Shown here: one piece after another, positions 29,295 to 38,252 of the stretch | How the letters are laid out: every line of letters starts with the position of its first letter | How positions within the stretch are numbered: the stretch's first letter is position 1 | Assembly (NCBI RefSeq): GCF_000017625.1 | Contig: NC_009712.1 | Coordinates: forward strand, 1,984,001-2,048,000 | DNA length: 64,000 nt | DNA from: Methanoregula boonei 6A8 | GTDB taxonomy: Archaea; Halobacteriota; Methanomicrobia; Methanomicrobiales; Methanospirillaceae | Direction of reading: 5' to 3' | Program-made: the position numbers and the translations under genes | The notes under the pieces: generated by a model | Databases searched by the model: none | What the model was told of the DNA's origin: nothing | Seen by the model: only the letters and a program-made list of their open reading frames with translations

Positions 29295-30416
29295 TCACCT
29301 CAGCGAGAACGTTCCGTACTTCCCCCCGCCACCGGGATGGAGGACAACCCGGTTTTCCCGCAGTGCCGAGATTGCTTCCGCGACACCGGGGTGGACCGCC
29401 TGAATCTCGGCAAGGGGAATATCGACCAGAAGGGCAATCTCGTTTTCAAACGTCCCGATAAACGAGGCATAAATCTCCTTACATTTCTTTGTATTCGGTG
29501 AAGAAGCGCCTTCGACAGTCTGGATGATCTGGGCAAGCGGCAGCACATGGAGGTACGGCGGCCGGGGTCGGGCGGTTCCTCCCCGTGAGAGTTCCCTTGC
29601 CCGGTCAGATACCCCTTTCTTGATGAGCCCGCCATCTACGGGACATTTCCAGTTGTGCCCGATCGCCTCCTCAAGGGAGTACTGCGTGTAGCAGCGGGTG
29701 CAGGCAGTCCGGTTGTACTTCCCTTCCTCGGGAAAAAAGCCGGCATTCATGGCAACATCCCCGACCCGTATCATCGCGATCACGTCTTTTGCGGTACGGC
29801 CGGTCAGATTGAACCGGTTGAACTCCCGCCCGAGCTTATCCGGTGTCGGGCTGTGGGCATCAGAGTTGGTGAGGAACGGCAGATTATAGAGATCCGGGAT
29901 GGCAGCCCCGTACGAGCTGTCCGCAGAAAGGCCAAGCTCCACAAAATCAATCGGCTCGCCCCCGTAACAGGCAGGAACGCTATCGAAGTATGCATACATT
30001 GCCGTCCACGGGGTAAATGCATGGGCCGGGCCTATAAGCGCGCCAACATCGTGGGCATGCCGGGCAATATCCTCCCCACTCAGGTATACGTGCGGTCGCC
30101 CGCTCGAAAGAAAACTCTTGGTGGTTCCGGCCAGCAGCTCCCGAAGCTGATCGAATTGGGCGGGTTCCTGCGCAAGGATTACGTGGTGGACACGCTTTTT
30201 GTCCTCGACTTCTGCCTGAGGAACGATAATAATGCCAGCATCGTTCTCAAGGAAAGGTTCCCACCCGGCAAGCCAGTCAGGCTGGAGTGCGTCACCAGTG
30301 CCGAGCACCTGGATGCCCTTGGTCACGCACCCTTTGATCAACGCCTCCGGCTGCATGAATCGGGAAACCGCAATCGAGTACGGCGAATGGATGTGCAGGT
30401 CGGCAGTGGCAAGCAT
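29295..30416 (-). CDS. endonuclease Q (PHP-domain DNA repair nuclease)
   Basis: A 373-residue PHP-type enzyme (TIGR00375-like). It opens with ADLHIHSPYS metal ligands and has ALIGPAHAFTPW and FLTNSDAHSP later in the PHP domain. A zinc-finger-like region and a helix-hairpin-helix-like C-terminus follow. EndoQ nicks DNA 5' of deaminated bases such as uracil and hypoxanthine. The start is placed at ATG 30416, just before the metal motif. The finger reads CTRCY...KCPVDGG, with Asp where a fourth Cys is expected. Confidence 0.85.
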   Translation of the reverse strand: MLATADLHIHSPYSIAVSRFMQPEALIKGCVTKGIQVLGTGDALQPDWLAGWEPFLENDAGIIIVPQAEVEDKKRVHHVILAQEPAQFDQLRELLAGTTKSFLSSGRPHVYLSGEDIARHAHDVGALIGPAHAFTPWTAMYAYFDSVPACYGGEPIDFVELGLSADSSYGAAIPDLYNLPFLTNSDAHSPTPDKLGREFNRFNLTGRTAKDVIAMIRVGDVAMNAGFFPEEGKYNRTACTRCYTQYSLEEAIGHNWKCPVDGGLIKKGVSDRARELSRGGTARPRPPYLHVLPLAQIIQTVEGASSPNTKKCKEIYASFIGTFENEIALLVDIPLAEIQAVHPGVAEAISALRENRVVLHPGGGGKYGTFSLR

Positions 30417-30509
30417 GAGTATACCTTTCCGGATTACGCCGTACAGGGATATAAGGAGGACCCGTGTTTTCAGCCCCCCTTCCATAAAACAACTATTTAG
30501 CCGGCCCCT

Positions 30510-31895
30510 TTACAGGAACTCGTTGCGCTTCCGCGGAACGGGTGTATCCTTCTTCCAGAGTTTAATGTCCCGGGCCCGGTCAAAATAGAACTTAGATTCC
30601 TCGGGTTTTCCCAGTTCCTTTAAGCAGATGCCGATATGGTTCCAGGAATCCATGTTGTTTGGCAGGCTATTAACCACCATCTTGAAGGTTTCCACTGCCG
30701 CTTCGATATACCGGTTGTTCATCTGCATTACCCCCATCTGTTCGAGCGTTTCGCCAAGCTCGTACAGGATCTCGGGATTCTGAGGGGAGAGTTCCACAGC
30801 ACGCAGGAACGATTTGAGCGCCTCATCATAATCGCCCAGCGCCCGTATACAGATCCCCCGGTCATTCCAGACATGGGGAAGTTTGGGGTCGATCTCGATC
30901 GCCCGCTCGAACGCCTCGATCGCCCCGCGGTAATTCCGGTTGCGGGCATACAGGACTACTCCCTCTTTGTACTGCCCCATTGCCCGGCCAAGGATACGGT
31001 CGATGAAACCCCCGCTGCCCGAGGGCTGAGCCTCGCCGTTTGCAGCTGCCGGAGAAGTCCCGGCTTCCGATTCCTCCTCGATACTGACATCACGGAATGT
31101 AGTGGTGACATCGCGGACAATGCAGGCCGCAGCAACGAACTCCCCGTGGTTGTCAAAGAGTGGGGTTGCCTTCATCCAGAGCGTCCATTCCGTCCCATCC
31201 GGTTTCCGCGCCCGGGTTACCGCCACGACCGGCCCGTTCTTCTCCCTGCTGATGACCATGTACCGGGCTTTGCGGATGTTCTCATCAGAGGAAAAAACAA
31301 AATCGATGAGCATCTTCTGGCGTTTGCCAAAAAATGGCTCTGCATAAAGGTAATTGCCCTTTTCCATCACCGCGTGCGATGGCATGCCGGTCAGCTGTTC
31401 CATGGCCCGGTTCCATACCAGCACGTTCCCATCCGGATCAATGGCAAAACCGGCATCAAGGGAAAAATTGAGCAGGTCGAAAACAATCTTTCTGGCAAGA
31501 CCTTTTGCCTTTCCCATGAAGCGCTGGTCAACCGCATGCCGGATCATCCGCTGGAGCTCGATAAACGGCATCTCCAGATTCTCGCCCTTTTTTAAGAAGA
31601 AATTGGCTCCATTATTGAGCGCAGAGATCGCTGCATTTTCCCGCCCGACACCGGTGAATATGATGACCGGCGTGACAATTCCCTTGCCCCGGATAATTTT
31701 CAGGAACTCAATACCGTTAATCTCGGGCAGATCGTAATCAAGAACGATGGCGTCGAAACTATTCTTATCAAGCAGTTCGAGGGCTTCCCGTGCTGAAATG
31801 ACCGGTCGGACAGTGATCTCGTGCGATCTCTCCAGTACCTGCCGGGTAACATCCAGAATCGCCGGATCATCATCAACCATCATCACGGAAAGCAT
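30510..31895 (-). CDS. response regulator with PAS domain and TPR repeats
   Basis: A protein of about 461 residues in three parts. The N-terminal REC domain (MMVDDDPAIL, acceptor Asp in AIVLDYDLP) is followed by a PAS/PAC sensor (AGFAIDPDGNVLVWNRAMEQLTG region). At least three TPR-like repeats (NYRGAIEAFERAIEIDP, DYDEALKSFLRAVELSP and a third) make up the C-terminus. No histidine-kinase or DNA-binding module is seen, so the TPRs may scaffold a partner. ATG 31895 is preferred over an upstream TTG because the REC domain begins there. Confidence 0.85.
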   Translation of the reverse strand: MLSVMMVDDDPAILDVTRQVLERSHEITVRPVISAREALELLDKNSFDAIVLDYDLPEINGIEFLKIIRGKGIVTPVIIFTGVGRENAAISALNNGANFFLKKGENLEMPFIELQRMIRHAVDQRFMGKAKGLARKIVFDLLNFSLDAGFAIDPDGNVLVWNRAMEQLTGMPSHAVMEKGNYLYAEPFFGKRQKMLIDFVFSSDENIRKARYMVISREKNGPVVAVTRARKPDGTEWTLWMKATPLFDNHGEFVAAACIVRDVTTTFRDVSIEEESEAGTSPAAANGEAQPSGSGGFIDRILGRAMGQYKEGVVLYARNRNYRGAIEAFERAIEIDPKLPHVWNDRGICIRALGDYDEALKSFLRAVELSPQNPEILYELGETLEQMGVMQMNNRYIEAAVETFKMVVNSLPNNMDSWNHIGICLKELGKPEESKFYFDRARDIKLWKKDTPVPRKRNEFL

Positions 31896-32045
31896 GCTGC
31901 CTGCACCTGCGCTCGTATATTCGCGCAATATATAATCAGGTCAGCATGGGCTTATAAAATACGCGCATGCAGATTGCTGCTCCGATCAGGATCTACCGGG
32001 CTACCGCGTACAAACAATCCGGGATTCGGCAAAAACAGGATCAAA

Positions 32046-32804
32046 TCAACCTATATAACTGAGTTCTTCATCGTGCTGGTTCTTTTCGCTTTCAAGAAGA
32101 CCCTGCACGACTTTCTCCATTTCGGCCGCGCGGTCATTGAGCTGCGTGGGATCCACCGGCACGGCAATAAGTTTTGAGAGGACACAAAGAACGCTTGCAG
32201 CGCTCATAGGGTCAACAACGTACCCGCTCGTTTCACCCATCAGGCAGACGGCATCGATCCCCCGCAGACCTCCCATCCCCAGGAGGAGCCCGGCCGCACC
32301 AACGATTCCTCCGCCGGGTTCGTCGCGATCAAAGGTCACACCGGCCTCTGAGACCTCATTTTTAAGATCTTCCCGGTTGGCAGCACCGAAAACCCGGGGT
32401 GCGGACACGAGGTGACCAACGCCAAAACCACCCAGCGTGTAGATCCGCTTTACACCCAGTTCGGCTGCAGTGTCGAGGTACGCGTCCGCCATGAGATAGT
32501 GACCCTCGTTTGAGGTGCTCTGGAAATCGCCCACAAGAAAGACCACATGCCGGTTTTCCGCCAGGTATAAGTAGAGTTCGTTCCGCGGCAGACGAGAGAT
32601 ACCGTTTTCGTCAAGGATTACCTGTGGGGGAAAGTAGATCGCATGGATCTCACCAATTTTTTTTGCGCCGAGCATATGGACCATGTACTCGGCAACAAGT
32701 TTTCCCACCTGACCGATGCCGGGCAGCCCCACGACAAGGATCGGATCTGCAAGGTTTTTATCCGTGAAGGTATCGCAGTAACGGATGCTGATATCGTCGA
32801 TCAT
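32046..32804 (-). CDS. PAC2 family protein (proteasome assembly chaperone-like)
   Basis: A 252-residue PAC2 protein (ILVVGLPGIGQVGKLVAEYMV near the N-terminus). It is the last gene of a translation operon (rpl44e, rps27e, aif2a, nop10), an arrangement common in euryarchaea. Its ATG overlaps the nop10 stop by four bases. Its role is unproven; the conserved operon suggests a link to ribosome or proteasome assembly. Confidence 0.87.
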   Translation of the reverse strand: MIDDISIRYCDTFTDKNLADPILVVGLPGIGQVGKLVAEYMVHMLGAKKIGEIHAIYFPPQVILDENGISRLPRNELYLYLAENRHVVFLVGDFQSTSNEGHYLMADAYLDTAAELGVKRIYTLGGFGVGHLVSAPRVFGAANREDLKNEVSEAGVTFDRDEPGGGIVGAAGLLLGMGGLRGIDAVCLMGETSGYVVDPMSAASVLCVLSKLIAVPVDPTQLNDRAAEMEKVVQGLLESEKNQHDEELSYIG

Positions 32805-32965
32805 GGCTCAAACCGGCCCCCGGCGATTCGCCGGTACCGGCCCAATCGATCTTGGATAGAAAAACGCGCCGGGTGCGCAACTGATGTAGATCCGCCGCAT
32901 ACCGGACACTGCAGAGAAAGAGTATAGGTATGATCAGTACCGCAGCGGCGGATTTTACCACTCAT
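32801..32965 (-). CDS. nop10: H/ACA RNA-protein complex subunit Nop10
   Basis: A 54-residue protein read from ATG 32965 to TGA 32801. It overlaps aif2a and the PAC2 gene by four bases each. The core QCPVCGGSTSVAHPARFS and the tail DRLGRYRR match archaeal Nop10, which helps H/ACA guide RNPs make pseudouridine in rRNA. The first knuckle reads CGTDHTYTL: only one Cys remains and Asp occupies the other position. The zinc site may therefore be weakened or absent. Confidence 0.92.
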   Translation of the reverse strand: MSGKIRRCGTDHTYTLSLQCPVCGGSTSVAHPARFSIQDRLGRYRRIAGGRFEP

Positions 32966-33753
32966 TGGCTTTTCCCGGACTTGGGCTTCTTGACCAGCTT
33001 GCCCTCGCCGCCGCTCTTCTCAACAACGGCAATGGCAGCGTTTGCTGCCTTTTCAAGCGCTTTTTCCGCTTTCTTGTAATCGGCAGCGGTAACCTTGATC
33101 CGGTAGATCGGCGCACCCAGGTACAGCAGTTCGATATCGGCTCCCGCCGTCTTTGCGTCGCTTGCCTTTTTTAAGGCATTCCGGATAACCATCACGCCGT
33201 CAGATTCAGCAGACGTCAGAACAAGCTGGCCGGTCACTTCGACTCTTGGGATTTTGACACTCTCGTGGGCGATATGAATCAGGGCTTCACTTGCCTTTTT
33301 GGAGAGGCCCAGCTTCCTGATCGTTGCGTCGCTGTCAAGGACTACATCTTCAAAAACCGCATAGAGTTCCCCGTATTTATCGAGGATAACATCCTCTATC
33401 GCTGTGGCAGGTTCCCCGGATTTTTCCGCAACAAATCCAATCCACTTGCGTGCCTTGGACTCGTTCTTCCACTCGCGAATCTTCTCGCGCCTTTGGTGGT
33501 CGTTGACGTCTTTTAAAGAAAGGTCAATGTGGCCACGGGTCCGGTCAACGTTGAGAACCTTGCAGACGATTTTCTGGCCCTCACGGATGTGGTCACGGAT
33601 ATATTTTATCCAGCCGGTTGCGATTTCAGATATCGGGATGAGACCCTGCCTGCCGTTGTACTCGTCAAGCGATACGAACGCTACGAAATCCTTGACATTT
33701 TCTACGGTACAAACAACCAGTTCCGCTTCCTGAGGCCACTCCCTGTCCGGCAT
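32962..33753 (-). CDS. aif2a: translation initiation factor 2 subunit alpha
   Basis: A 263-residue aIF2-alpha. The N-terminal S1-type RNA-binding domain (ELVVCTVENVKDFVAFVSLDEYNGRQGLIPISEI) is followed by a helical and a C-terminal alpha/beta domain. With beta and gamma subunits it delivers initiator tRNA to the small subunit. It lies between rps27e (7 bases upstream) and nop10 (4-base overlap). Confidence 0.96.
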   Translation of the reverse strand: MPDREWPQEAELVVCTVENVKDFVAFVSLDEYNGRQGLIPISEIATGWIKYIRDHIREGQKIVCKVLNVDRTRGHIDLSLKDVNDHQRREKIREWKNESKARKWIGFVAEKSGEPATAIEDVILDKYGELYAVFEDVVLDSDATIRKLGLSKKASEALIHIAHESVKIPRVEVTGQLVLTSAESDGVMVIRNALKKASDAKTAGADIELLYLGAPIYRIKVTAADYKKAEKALEKAANAAIAVVEKSGGEGKLVKKPKSGKSQ

Positions 33754-33760
33754 GAATTGC

Positions 33761-33949
33761 TCACTTGAACTCTGAGATGATCTCAGCCTTTAGGTTCGCC
33801 TTTCCACCTGTGGGGGTCGCGAGATCGCGCCCGCAGACAACACATTTGACAGTTGTACTTGCCTTTGAAAAGACGGTCTGCTCGTTGTCGCAGTCCGGGC
33901 ACTTTACCTTTAAAAAGCTGCTCCGGTTTGCTCGTGCTTCACGTACCAT
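33761..33949 (-). CDS. rps27e: 30S ribosomal protein S27e
   Basis: A 62-residue zinc-ribbon ribosomal protein with CPDCDNEQ and CVVCGRDL. The start is ATG 33949 (MVREARANRS), two codons inside the longest frame. The gene follows rpl44e and precedes aif2a, as in most euryarchaea. Confidence 0.95.
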   Translation of the reverse strand: MVREARANRSSFLKVKCPDCDNEQTVFSKASTTVKCVVCGRDLATPTGGKANLKAEIISEFK

Positions 33950-33955
33950 AATCAC

Positions 33956-34228
33956 TCACTCCGTTAATTCGAATTTGGCAACCCTGAAGCCCTTGCGCAG
34001 GTGTGCTTTTCCGCAGGTGGTGCAGCGGTACCTGACATTGATCTTCTTTGTGGGCTTATCGCCACCGGGGACTTTCGAGAACTTGCCCATGTTACCCACT
34101 TTGCCTCTGCGTGCCTTCTGGCGGTCGATCCAGTGGAGGCCGGTCGTCTTGCTCTTCTTGACCTTCTCCACCTCGTGGATCTGGTGATTCCGGCAAAAAG
34201 GACAGTAAGTTTTGAATTTCGCTGGCAT
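33956..34228 (-). CDS. rpl44e: 50S ribosomal protein L44e
   Basis: A 90-residue L44e with two zinc pairs (TYCPFCRNH and RCTTCGKAH), a basic middle and start MPAKFKTYC. It is the first gene of the aIF2-alpha operon. The 217 bases upstream, back to the gins51 gene, contain no further gene. Confidence 0.96.
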   Translation of the reverse strand: MPAKFKTYCPFCRNHQIHEVEKVKKSKTTGLHWIDRQKARRGKVGNMGKFSKVPGGDKPTKKINVRYRCTTCGKAHLRKGFRVAKFELTE

Positions 34229-34451
34229 CTTCATAATAATTTCACCGATCGTACTGGATATTGAATCCCAGTATTATTGGCTAAGGTTCATATTTAAGAT
34301 ATGGGTTTCCGGCAGTACTCAGGCACTGTTCAGTCCCACCATTATGCAATTCTCATCGTGGCGAAGAGTGTTTAGGTTTTGGCGCCGGGATGTTAAAAAA
34401 GATTCGGATACTCCCGTCACCTGTGAACAAGTTAAATGGGAAGAGGGGGGG

Positions 34452-35186
34452 TTATTTACAGCTCGGAAGCAAGATCGGCATCACAATCCCGCGGTCGCTG
34501 AGCACCGCGGCGTTCCTCTCGGGCAGGGTCACAATATCGCCCCGGGTAAGTGTATAGGTTCTCCCATCGATCCCCATGAAGGAGTCCATGTCTGCACGTA
34601 CCCGCACAAGCAGGTAGTGCGGCATGAGGGCCGGTGAGTCAGACGCAGGCGTCGGGGAGTCACGGGAGGGTTCACCAGCTCCTCCAGCTTCGGTCGAGGC
34701 CAGTTCGTAAGCAGATTCCCAGTCATCATCGCTTGTATCTGTCGGAGTCGCGACCGTAAGTGCAGCGGCTGGATGAGAGGCCACCGGTGCCGGCACAGCG
34801 ACAAGCGGCTGCTTCTCGTTTTTCAGGAGTGCCCCCTGGCAGGCTGCCAGATCTGCTGCGATCTGCTCGAACATGGTGCGCTCAGCCGGCAGCATCCTTT
34901 TGACCTCCTCGCGGTCATAGTAGTTACCCTCTGCATGCATGAGGGTAAGGGCAAGGATTTTACGCGAACGGATCGAGAAGAGTTCGTGCATGGTTTCTTT
35001 CATGGCGATCGTCTCTTCGATGAGAGCCCGGGCTTCGTCGGAGAGCGGATCCTCTATTGCATAGACCTTCTTTAAGAGTGCGGCAATTTCAGCGTGAGTG
35101 CGGTCGAAGATATCCGGAGATACCTGTACCAGTTTGCCGGTCTCGCGTTCGGTGAGCAGGATGCTGCGCAGATCGTCAAATCCCAT
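34452..35186 (-). CDS. gins51: GINS complex subunit (Gins51/Gins15)
   Basis: A 244-residue replication protein. The helical A domain (about 1-125) and a small beta B domain (about 195-244, HYLLVRVRADMDSFMGIDGRTYTL) match archaeal Gins51. A long Ala/Pro/Ser-rich linker lies between them. GINS joins MCM and Cdc45/RecJ in the replisome. It is encoded 26 bases downstream of primase PriS, a classic archaeal pairing. Confidence 0.88.
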   Translation of the reverse strand: MGFDDLRSILLTERETGKLVQVSPDIFDRTHAEIAALLKKVYAIEDPLSDEARALIEETIAMKETMHELFSIRSRKILALTLMHAEGNYYDREEVKRMLPAERTMFEQIAADLAACQGALLKNEKQPLVAVPAPVASHPAAALTVATPTDTSDDDWESAYELASTEAGGAGEPSRDSPTPASDSPALMPHYLLVRVRADMDSFMGIDGRTYTLTRGDIVTLPERNAAVLSDRGIVMPILLPSCK

Positions 35187-35212
35187 GGATGAGCGCCTCC
35201 GGGTTTGAAGGG

Positions 35213-36337
35213 TTATGCAATTTCCGCAATGCCGCGGCAGCAGAGGAAGACGCCCACGGCTTCGGGTACTGTAGAGATCCCTTTTTGGATCTGATAAGTG
35301 CTTCCCAGCATAGGCATGGCAAGCGGGAAGCGAGCGTCCACGCGGACCTCGCGGGCAGAAAAGACCACTGCATCCACAAGGGGATCAAAGTCAGGCAGAT
35401 CCCGTAGTTCAAGTGGCTGGACCCGCATCCCGCTGCCGCCATGGATGGATGTTGGCATCCGGATCAGGCGCTTGATGTCCGTTGTGACCGGTTCATCTGC
35501 AAGCGCGGCTTTCTCGTTGAGCCGTTTCCGAAACTCCCCTTCAGTTTCGTGCACAACTGCTTTTATTACCCGGTCTTTGAGAAGAGTGGGATCGATTTCC
35601 CCGCTGAGCCCGGCAAGGATCTCTGCACGTTTTTTCAAAAACCCGGCTGCTGATTCTTTTCCCACGCCTTCAAGCGAAGTCAGATGTGCCATCGCCCCAT
35701 CTTCGCTGAGCGTTCCGAGCCATCCGATATATTCCGCCAGCGCGCTGCGGAACCGGGCTGGCCACCCGGGCACCAGGCCCCCGTTCAGCAGCACGGCGGG
35801 ATCTATCCCGATACCGCAGATGTAGTCAACCAGTTCCCGCCGCTCAGCACTCCCCCACCCGCGGAAGGCAAGATCCCGCACGTGCACGTGGTAGCCCCTC
35901 CCACCGGAAAAGACCAGCTCAATCTGTTTTGAATCGATCCCCAGCTCTTCAGTGAGCATGGCAAGCAGTTTCTCGGTTTCGGTTTTGACCCGGGAGAGCA
36001 TCTGGTCGTAGGGCCCCTTGACAATATGATCCGCATCGAGATCGAAGATCAGGTCGGCCCCACACCAGCCTTTCTCGGCCATGGTAGGCGCATCCGGTTT
36101 CTCATAGTACGCGCTCGAGTAATACACATGAGAGGGGACAAGGTTCCTGATGTAATCAAAAAGCTCCGTACGTTCAGGGAATGCGATATGTCGGCGCATC
36201 CGCAGCTCGGCGGCCCCCGGGTTAAAAAGGACAAAACCCCATTCACGCTGGGCAAGAGATGAGGGCGAAACTAGCATGGCCTTGCGATAGTACTCCGCAA
36301 AACGCTGCCGCACAAACTCCGTTGTCGCCGGGTTCAT
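35213..36337 (-). CDS. priS: DNA primase small subunit
   Basis: A 374-residue catalytic primase subunit. The active-site acid pair sits in LIFDLDADHI, with a later Asp-containing strand and the conserved SGGRGYHVHV. It makes RNA/DNA primers with PriL, which is not in the window. Its ATG overlaps the elp3 stop by four bases. Confidence 0.96.
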   Translation of the reverse strand: MNPATTEFVRQRFAEYYRKAMLVSPSSLAQREWGFVLFNPGAAELRMRRHIAFPERTELFDYIRNLVPSHVYYSSAYYEKPDAPTMAEKGWCGADLIFDLDADHIVKGPYDQMLSRVKTETEKLLAMLTEELGIDSKQIELVFSGGRGYHVHVRDLAFRGWGSAERRELVDYICGIGIDPAVLLNGGLVPGWPARFRSALAEYIGWLGTLSEDGAMAHLTSLEGVGKESAAGFLKKRAEILAGLSGEIDPTLLKDRVIKAVVHETEGEFRKRLNEKAALADEPVTTDIKRLIRMPTSIHGGSGMRVQPLELRDLPDFDPLVDAVVFSAREVRVDARFPLAMPMLGSTYQIQKGISTVPEAVGVFLCCRGIAEIA

Positions 36338-37914
36338 GGCATCTCCTTTACCATATAGGGCCCGTTGCGCTCATATCCCTGCCGCCGGTAATAGGGCCGG
36401 ACTCCGATGCCGCTCATAATAGCCATACTCCCGAAGCCTGCGGCCTGTGCAATCTCCTCAGCCCGGGAGAGCAGAATCTTCCCAAAATTCCGGTGCTGAT
36501 ACTCCTCCTGTTCTGCCGCATCGATCCCCACCGGGACAAGGCTCCCGTATACGTGGAGCTCGCGGAGGAGCGCGGCACCGGCAATCTCAGGACGGAACTC
36601 GGCCGAGGGAAACCGGAGACGGGCAAACCCAATCAGAGAATCACCAGCTACAGCCGATATGAAATGTTCCATGCCCCCGCAGCACTCGTACCGGATCACC
36701 CGGATCTCCGCCTCATCTGCTGAGGGGAGACGGCCGATCTCCCGGCACCGGATGCAGCGGCAGCGCCGGCCCTGTGCGGCAAGCCGGTTCTGGGCCAGCT
36801 GCCGGAAATTGGAATGCCGGGATCCGGCCACGATCAGCTTGGCCGGGATATCGCGCTGCACCCTCGATAGGCGTGTGTACTCCGGGATGAGCATTTTTGC
36901 ATATGCAATAAGATCGATAAGCGTCTCCTCATCGTACGGGGCATACCGCTTGAGTTCCCAGAGCTCCTCGATCTCTGAGCCGGGGGTGACCAGGGTCGGG
37001 TAGATCTTCAGGAAATCCGGCTTAAACCGGGGATCGGAGAAGAGAGTCTCGAACATTGCCTTATCTGCCGCGATGGTCGAATGCGGCAGATTTGGCATCA
37101 TGTGGAATCCGACCTTGATCCCTGCGTCCCGCAGGAGCCGGTTTGCTTCCGCGGTGTCTGCAACCGTACATCCCCGACGGTTGAAGGCAAGTATCTCGTC
37201 ATCCAGATGCTGGACGCCCAGCTCCACTTTGGTAACGCCAAGATCGAGCATCCGGTTGATATGTTCTTTCCTGCACCAGTCGGGGCGTGTTTCGAACGTG
37301 ATCGCCACGCACCGGACATCTGATATCTCATTTGCTGACTGGACTCCTTCAACTGCCGGAGGGGAGGCTGCGGGCGTGTTTTCAGGATAGAGATTCATTG
37401 CTTCGATGCACCGGGCAACAAATTCATGCTGGTACTCAATCGGGCGGGCGGTCATGGTCCCGCCCATCACAATCAATTCCACCTTTTCCACCCGGTGCCC
37501 CAGCGTCTCGAACTGGCTGAGCCGCGCATGGACCTGGGCAAATGGATCGTAGCCATTCTCCCGGGCCCGCTTTGCTGCGGGTTCTTCCCCGGTGTAACTC
37601 TGGGGCGAGCTGAAAGGATGGGAAGGACCGCCCGGGCAGGGAAGGCACCGCCCGTGCGGGCATGGATACGGAGAGGTCATGACCGCAACCGGCGCAACTC
37701 CCGAGAGCGTCCTGGTGGGCTTGACCAGCAGGATACGCCGCAAAGTCTCCCGCTCATCAGGAGTGGCTGCGGCAAGTATCGCCGAATTCTTGGGAACCGC
37801 ATTCAGCCGGTACTTCCGGCAGGTCTCGATCTTTGCGGCAACGATCCCGTTCTCACCTTGAGGATGGGAGAGGATGAGGGAGATGATCTCCCGAATCGCC
37901 AGCGCCTCATCCAT
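36334..37914 (-). CDS. elp3: tRNA uridine-34 modification enzyme Elp3
   Basis: A 526-residue radical SAM plus acetyltransferase enzyme that adds carboxymethyl groups to wobble uridine. The iron-sulfur cysteines lie in PCPHGRCLPCPGG. The SAM region includes FETRPDWC, and the zinc-like CRCIRCRE segment precedes the GNAT domain (about 390-526, ending RRQGYERNGPYMVKEMP). It lies in an operon between UPF0058 and priS. Confidence 0.96.
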   Translation of the reverse strand: MDEALAIREIISLILSHPQGENGIVAAKIETCRKYRLNAVPKNSAILAAATPDERETLRRILLVKPTRTLSGVAPVAVMTSPYPCPHGRCLPCPGGPSHPFSSPQSYTGEEPAAKRARENGYDPFAQVHARLSQFETLGHRVEKVELIVMGGTMTARPIEYQHEFVARCIEAMNLYPENTPAASPPAVEGVQSANEISDVRCVAITFETRPDWCRKEHINRMLDLGVTKVELGVQHLDDEILAFNRRGCTVADTAEANRLLRDAGIKVGFHMMPNLPHSTIAADKAMFETLFSDPRFKPDFLKIYPTLVTPGSEIEELWELKRYAPYDEETLIDLIAYAKMLIPEYTRLSRVQRDIPAKLIVAGSRHSNFRQLAQNRLAAQGRRCRCIRCREIGRLPSADEAEIRVIRYECCGGMEHFISAVAGDSLIGFARLRFPSAEFRPEIAGAALLRELHVYGSLVPVGIDAAEQEEYQHRNFGKILLSRAEEIAQAAGFGSMAIMSGIGVRPYYRRQGYERNGPYMVKEMP

Positions 37915-37917
37915 GAC

Positions 37918-38196
37918 TTAATGTTCGACTGCTACCTGCTGGGTTGCGGCAGTTACAGTCTCAGGAGAATAGTTCACCACATGCACGCGGTGGTGTCCGC
38001 TTATATGGGTTACAACCTCTTCACCAAGGGTGAGGAGGGCGTCTTTGTGGGCTTTTTTGTCTTTATGGATATGAACCGGCGATATTTCAAGGGCATCGTA
38101 GCGTTCGGTAGGAATCTCTTCGTTTGTAGTGCTCTCGTAGTACTTCCTGATGTGAACCATCAGCATATGCAGATGCAGTAACTCTTCCTTTTGCAC
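37918..38196 (-). CDS. UPF0058 family protein
   Basis: A 92-residue protein opening MQKEELLHLHMLMVHIRKYYE, as in UPF0058. It is His-rich (HIHKDKKAHK, HISGHHRVHVV), which may suit metal binding, but function is unknown. It is first in the operon with elp3, priS and gins51, three bases before elp3. Confidence 0.82.
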   Translation of the reverse strand: MQKEELLHLHMLMVHIRKYYESTTNEEIPTERYDALEISPVHIHKDKKAHKDALLTLGEEVVTHISGHHRVHVVNYSPETVTAATQQVAVEH

Positions 38197-38252
38197 ACTA
38201 TCGCCTTCTCTCTGAAAAGTTAATTTTTCTGTACGGCAGATATACCTTTTTG

